Source: Lachnospiraceae bacterium
Lineage (GTDB): Bacteria > Bacillota > Clostridia > Lachnospirales > Lachnospiraceae
Assembly (NCBI GenBank): GCA_017472325.1
Contig: JAFUQM010000009.1
Coordinates: 1 to 32,733, forward strand
Length of the DNA: 32,733 nucleotides
Direction: 5' to 3'
The position numbers were made by a program, and so were the translations under genes. Positions 31,598 to 32,733 of the stretch are shown one piece after another; the first letter of the stretch is position 1; each line of letters starts with the position of its first letter. The notes beneath the pieces were generated by a model. The model was given only the letters and a program-made list of their open reading frames with translations, was not told the origin of the DNA and searched no databases.

Positions 31598-32733
31598 TTA
31601 TTTTCTCTTTGGTAATACAATTTTATCCAGTTTCCAAATATCATCTACATATTCCTGAATTGTTCTATCAGATGTAAATTTACCGGAGCATGCTACGTTT
31701 AAGATTGCGCTCTTAGCCCAGCCTGCCTCGTCTTTGTACGCTGCTTCTACACGTTTCTGTGCTTCTGCGTATGCTTTGAAATCTTTTAAGATAAAGTATG
31801 TATCTGCTTTAGATGAAGACTGTGTATTTAACAGAGAGTTATATAAATCTCTGAACATATCTGGTTCACCTGGAGCATATGTACCGTTGATTAACTGCAT
31901 CAGAACTTTTCTGATATCTGGATCATTGTTGAAGATATCCATTGGATTGTATCCACCATAGTTCTCGTACTTGATAACTTCGTCAGAAGAAAGACCAAAG
32001 ATAAATGCATGCTCTTCTCCAACTTCTTCTACGATTTCTACGTTAGCACCATCCATTGTTCCGAGTGTCAACGCACCATTTAACATGAACTTCATGTTAC
32101 CTGTACCTGATGCTTCTTTACTTGCAGTTGAAATCTGTTCTGATACATCAGCCGCTGCAAAAATCCATTCTGCATTGGATACGCGATAGTTTTCGATAAA
32201 TACAACTTTAATCTTGCCATTGATAGATGGATCGTTGTTAACAACATCTGCAACTGCATTGATTAATTTGATTGTTAATTTTGCATTTTTGTATCCTGCT
32301 GCCGCTTTTGCACCAAAGATGAATGTTCTTGGATAGAAATCCATGTTTGGATTGTCCTTTAACTGGTTGTATAAGTACATAACGTGTAAGATGTTTAATA
32401 ACTGACGCTTGTACTCGTGAAGTCTCTTAACCTGTACGTCAAAGATAGAGCGAGGATCAACCTCAACACCATTGTGCTCTAAGATGTACTTAGCAAGACG
32501 AACCTTATTCTGGTATTTGATGTTCATGAACTCATGCTGAGCCTTCTCATCATCTACGTATAATTTTAATTTTTCGATCTTTGGAAGATCTGTGATCCAT
32601 TCGCTGCCGATATGGTCAGTTACCCAGCTTGCCAGTAATGGGTTGCCGTGTAATAAGAATCTACGCTGTGTGATACCATTTGTCTTGTTGTTGAACTTTT
32701 CAGGCATCATCTGGTAGAAGTCTTTTAATTCCT
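31598..32733 (-). CDS. glgP: Glycogen/alpha-glucan phosphorylase, C-terminal part (runs off the right edge)
   Basis: This pyridoxal-phosphate enzyme releases glucose-1-phosphate from glycogen or maltodextrin. Visible are KFNNKTNGITQRR, the FDVQVKRLHEYKRQLLN block, the VFIENYRVSNAE stretch and EASGTGNMKFMLNGALTLGT with the cofactor-binding lysine, then TMDGANVEI. These are the conserved C-terminal-domain motifs of the family. The frame is open to the window edge (ELKDFYQ precedes the first Met at 32710), so the start lies outside. About 378 of roughly 800 residues are present. It converges on the HEPN operon and shares its terminator. Confidence 0.96.
   Translation of the reverse strand, partial: ELKDFYQMMPEKFNNKTNGITQRRFLLHGNPLLASWVTDHIGSEWITDLPKIEKLKLYVDDEKAQHEFMNIKYQNKVRLAKYILEHNGVEVDPRSIFDVQVKRLHEYKRQLLNILHVMYLYNQLKDNPNMDFYPRTFIFGAKAAAGYKNAKLTIKLINAVADVVNNDPSINGKIKVVFIENYRVSNAEWIFAAADVSEQISTASKEASGTGNMKFMLNGALTLGTMDGANVEIVEEVGEEHAFIFGLSSDEVIKYENYGGYNPMDIFNNDPDIRKVLMQLINGTYAPGEPDMFRDLYNSLLNTQSSSKADTYFILKDFKAYAEAQKRVEAAYKDEAGWAKSAILNVACSGKFTSDRTIQEYVDDIWKLDKIVLPKRK

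Overview
The window looks like a chromosomal segment from an anaerobic, motile Firmicute of the class Clostridia, most probably a Lachnospiraceae member. This rests on low G+C, the class 1B PyrD/PyrK dihydroorotate dehydrogenase pair, endospore genes (SpoIID, SpoIIQ, a SipL-like coat morphogenetic protein, a LysM-GH18 spore-type hydrolase), flagellin, and recognisable sigma-A, sigma-28 and sigma-E type promoters. Species cannot be assigned from what is visible.

Layout. 72-3257 (minus) is a compact operon: ispE, a FadR-type GntR regulator, a small membrane protein, murI and a frameshifted DUF1934 gene. 3406-4470 (plus) is a sigma-28-type promoter driving two small motility-associated genes and ending in a terminator. 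4514-9156 (minus) is pyrC-pyrK-pyrD followed by a SipL-like gene with its own sigma-E-like promoter, whose ribosome binding site can be sealed in a hairpin if transcription reads through from pyrD. 9234-10555 holds a lipoprotein and plsC. 10615-13080 (minus) is a flagellin carrying an inserted zinc metallopeptidase (flagellinolysin) behind a zinc-ribbon gene. 13185-17133 (minus) is a lipoprotein with a catalytically dead GH9-like fold, ddl and murF. 17223-18404 is an amidohydrolase. 18604-20554 is spoIID-spoIIQ, with spoIIQ interrupted by an in-frame stop. 20601-21710 is a secreted-type calcium-loop protein with a sigma-28-like promoter and a two-hairpin leader. 21962-24250 is an aconitase-superfamily hydratase. 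24481-24650 is a 170-bp imperfect inverted repeat. 24663-25802 is the LysM-GH18 enzyme. 31598 to the right edge is the C-terminal part of glycogen phosphorylase.

The most unusual part is 25902-31582. A sigma-A promoter drives three tightly packed plus-strand genes closed by a terminator. The first encodes an N-terminal DHH-phosphoesterase-like region, with motifs in an apparently permuted order, joined to a CorA-like two-helix membrane C-terminus. The next two encode paralogous proteins with four N-terminal membrane helices and a C-terminal RNRxxxH motif typical of HEPN ribonucleases. I do not recognise this cassette as a named system. By analogy with known nucleotide-signalling immunity modules it is a candidate membrane-associated defence or stress system, but that role is inference.

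Two genes (DUF1934 and spoIIQ) are broken by a single change each. Either the strain is losing functions such as sporulation or the sequence contains errors at those positions.
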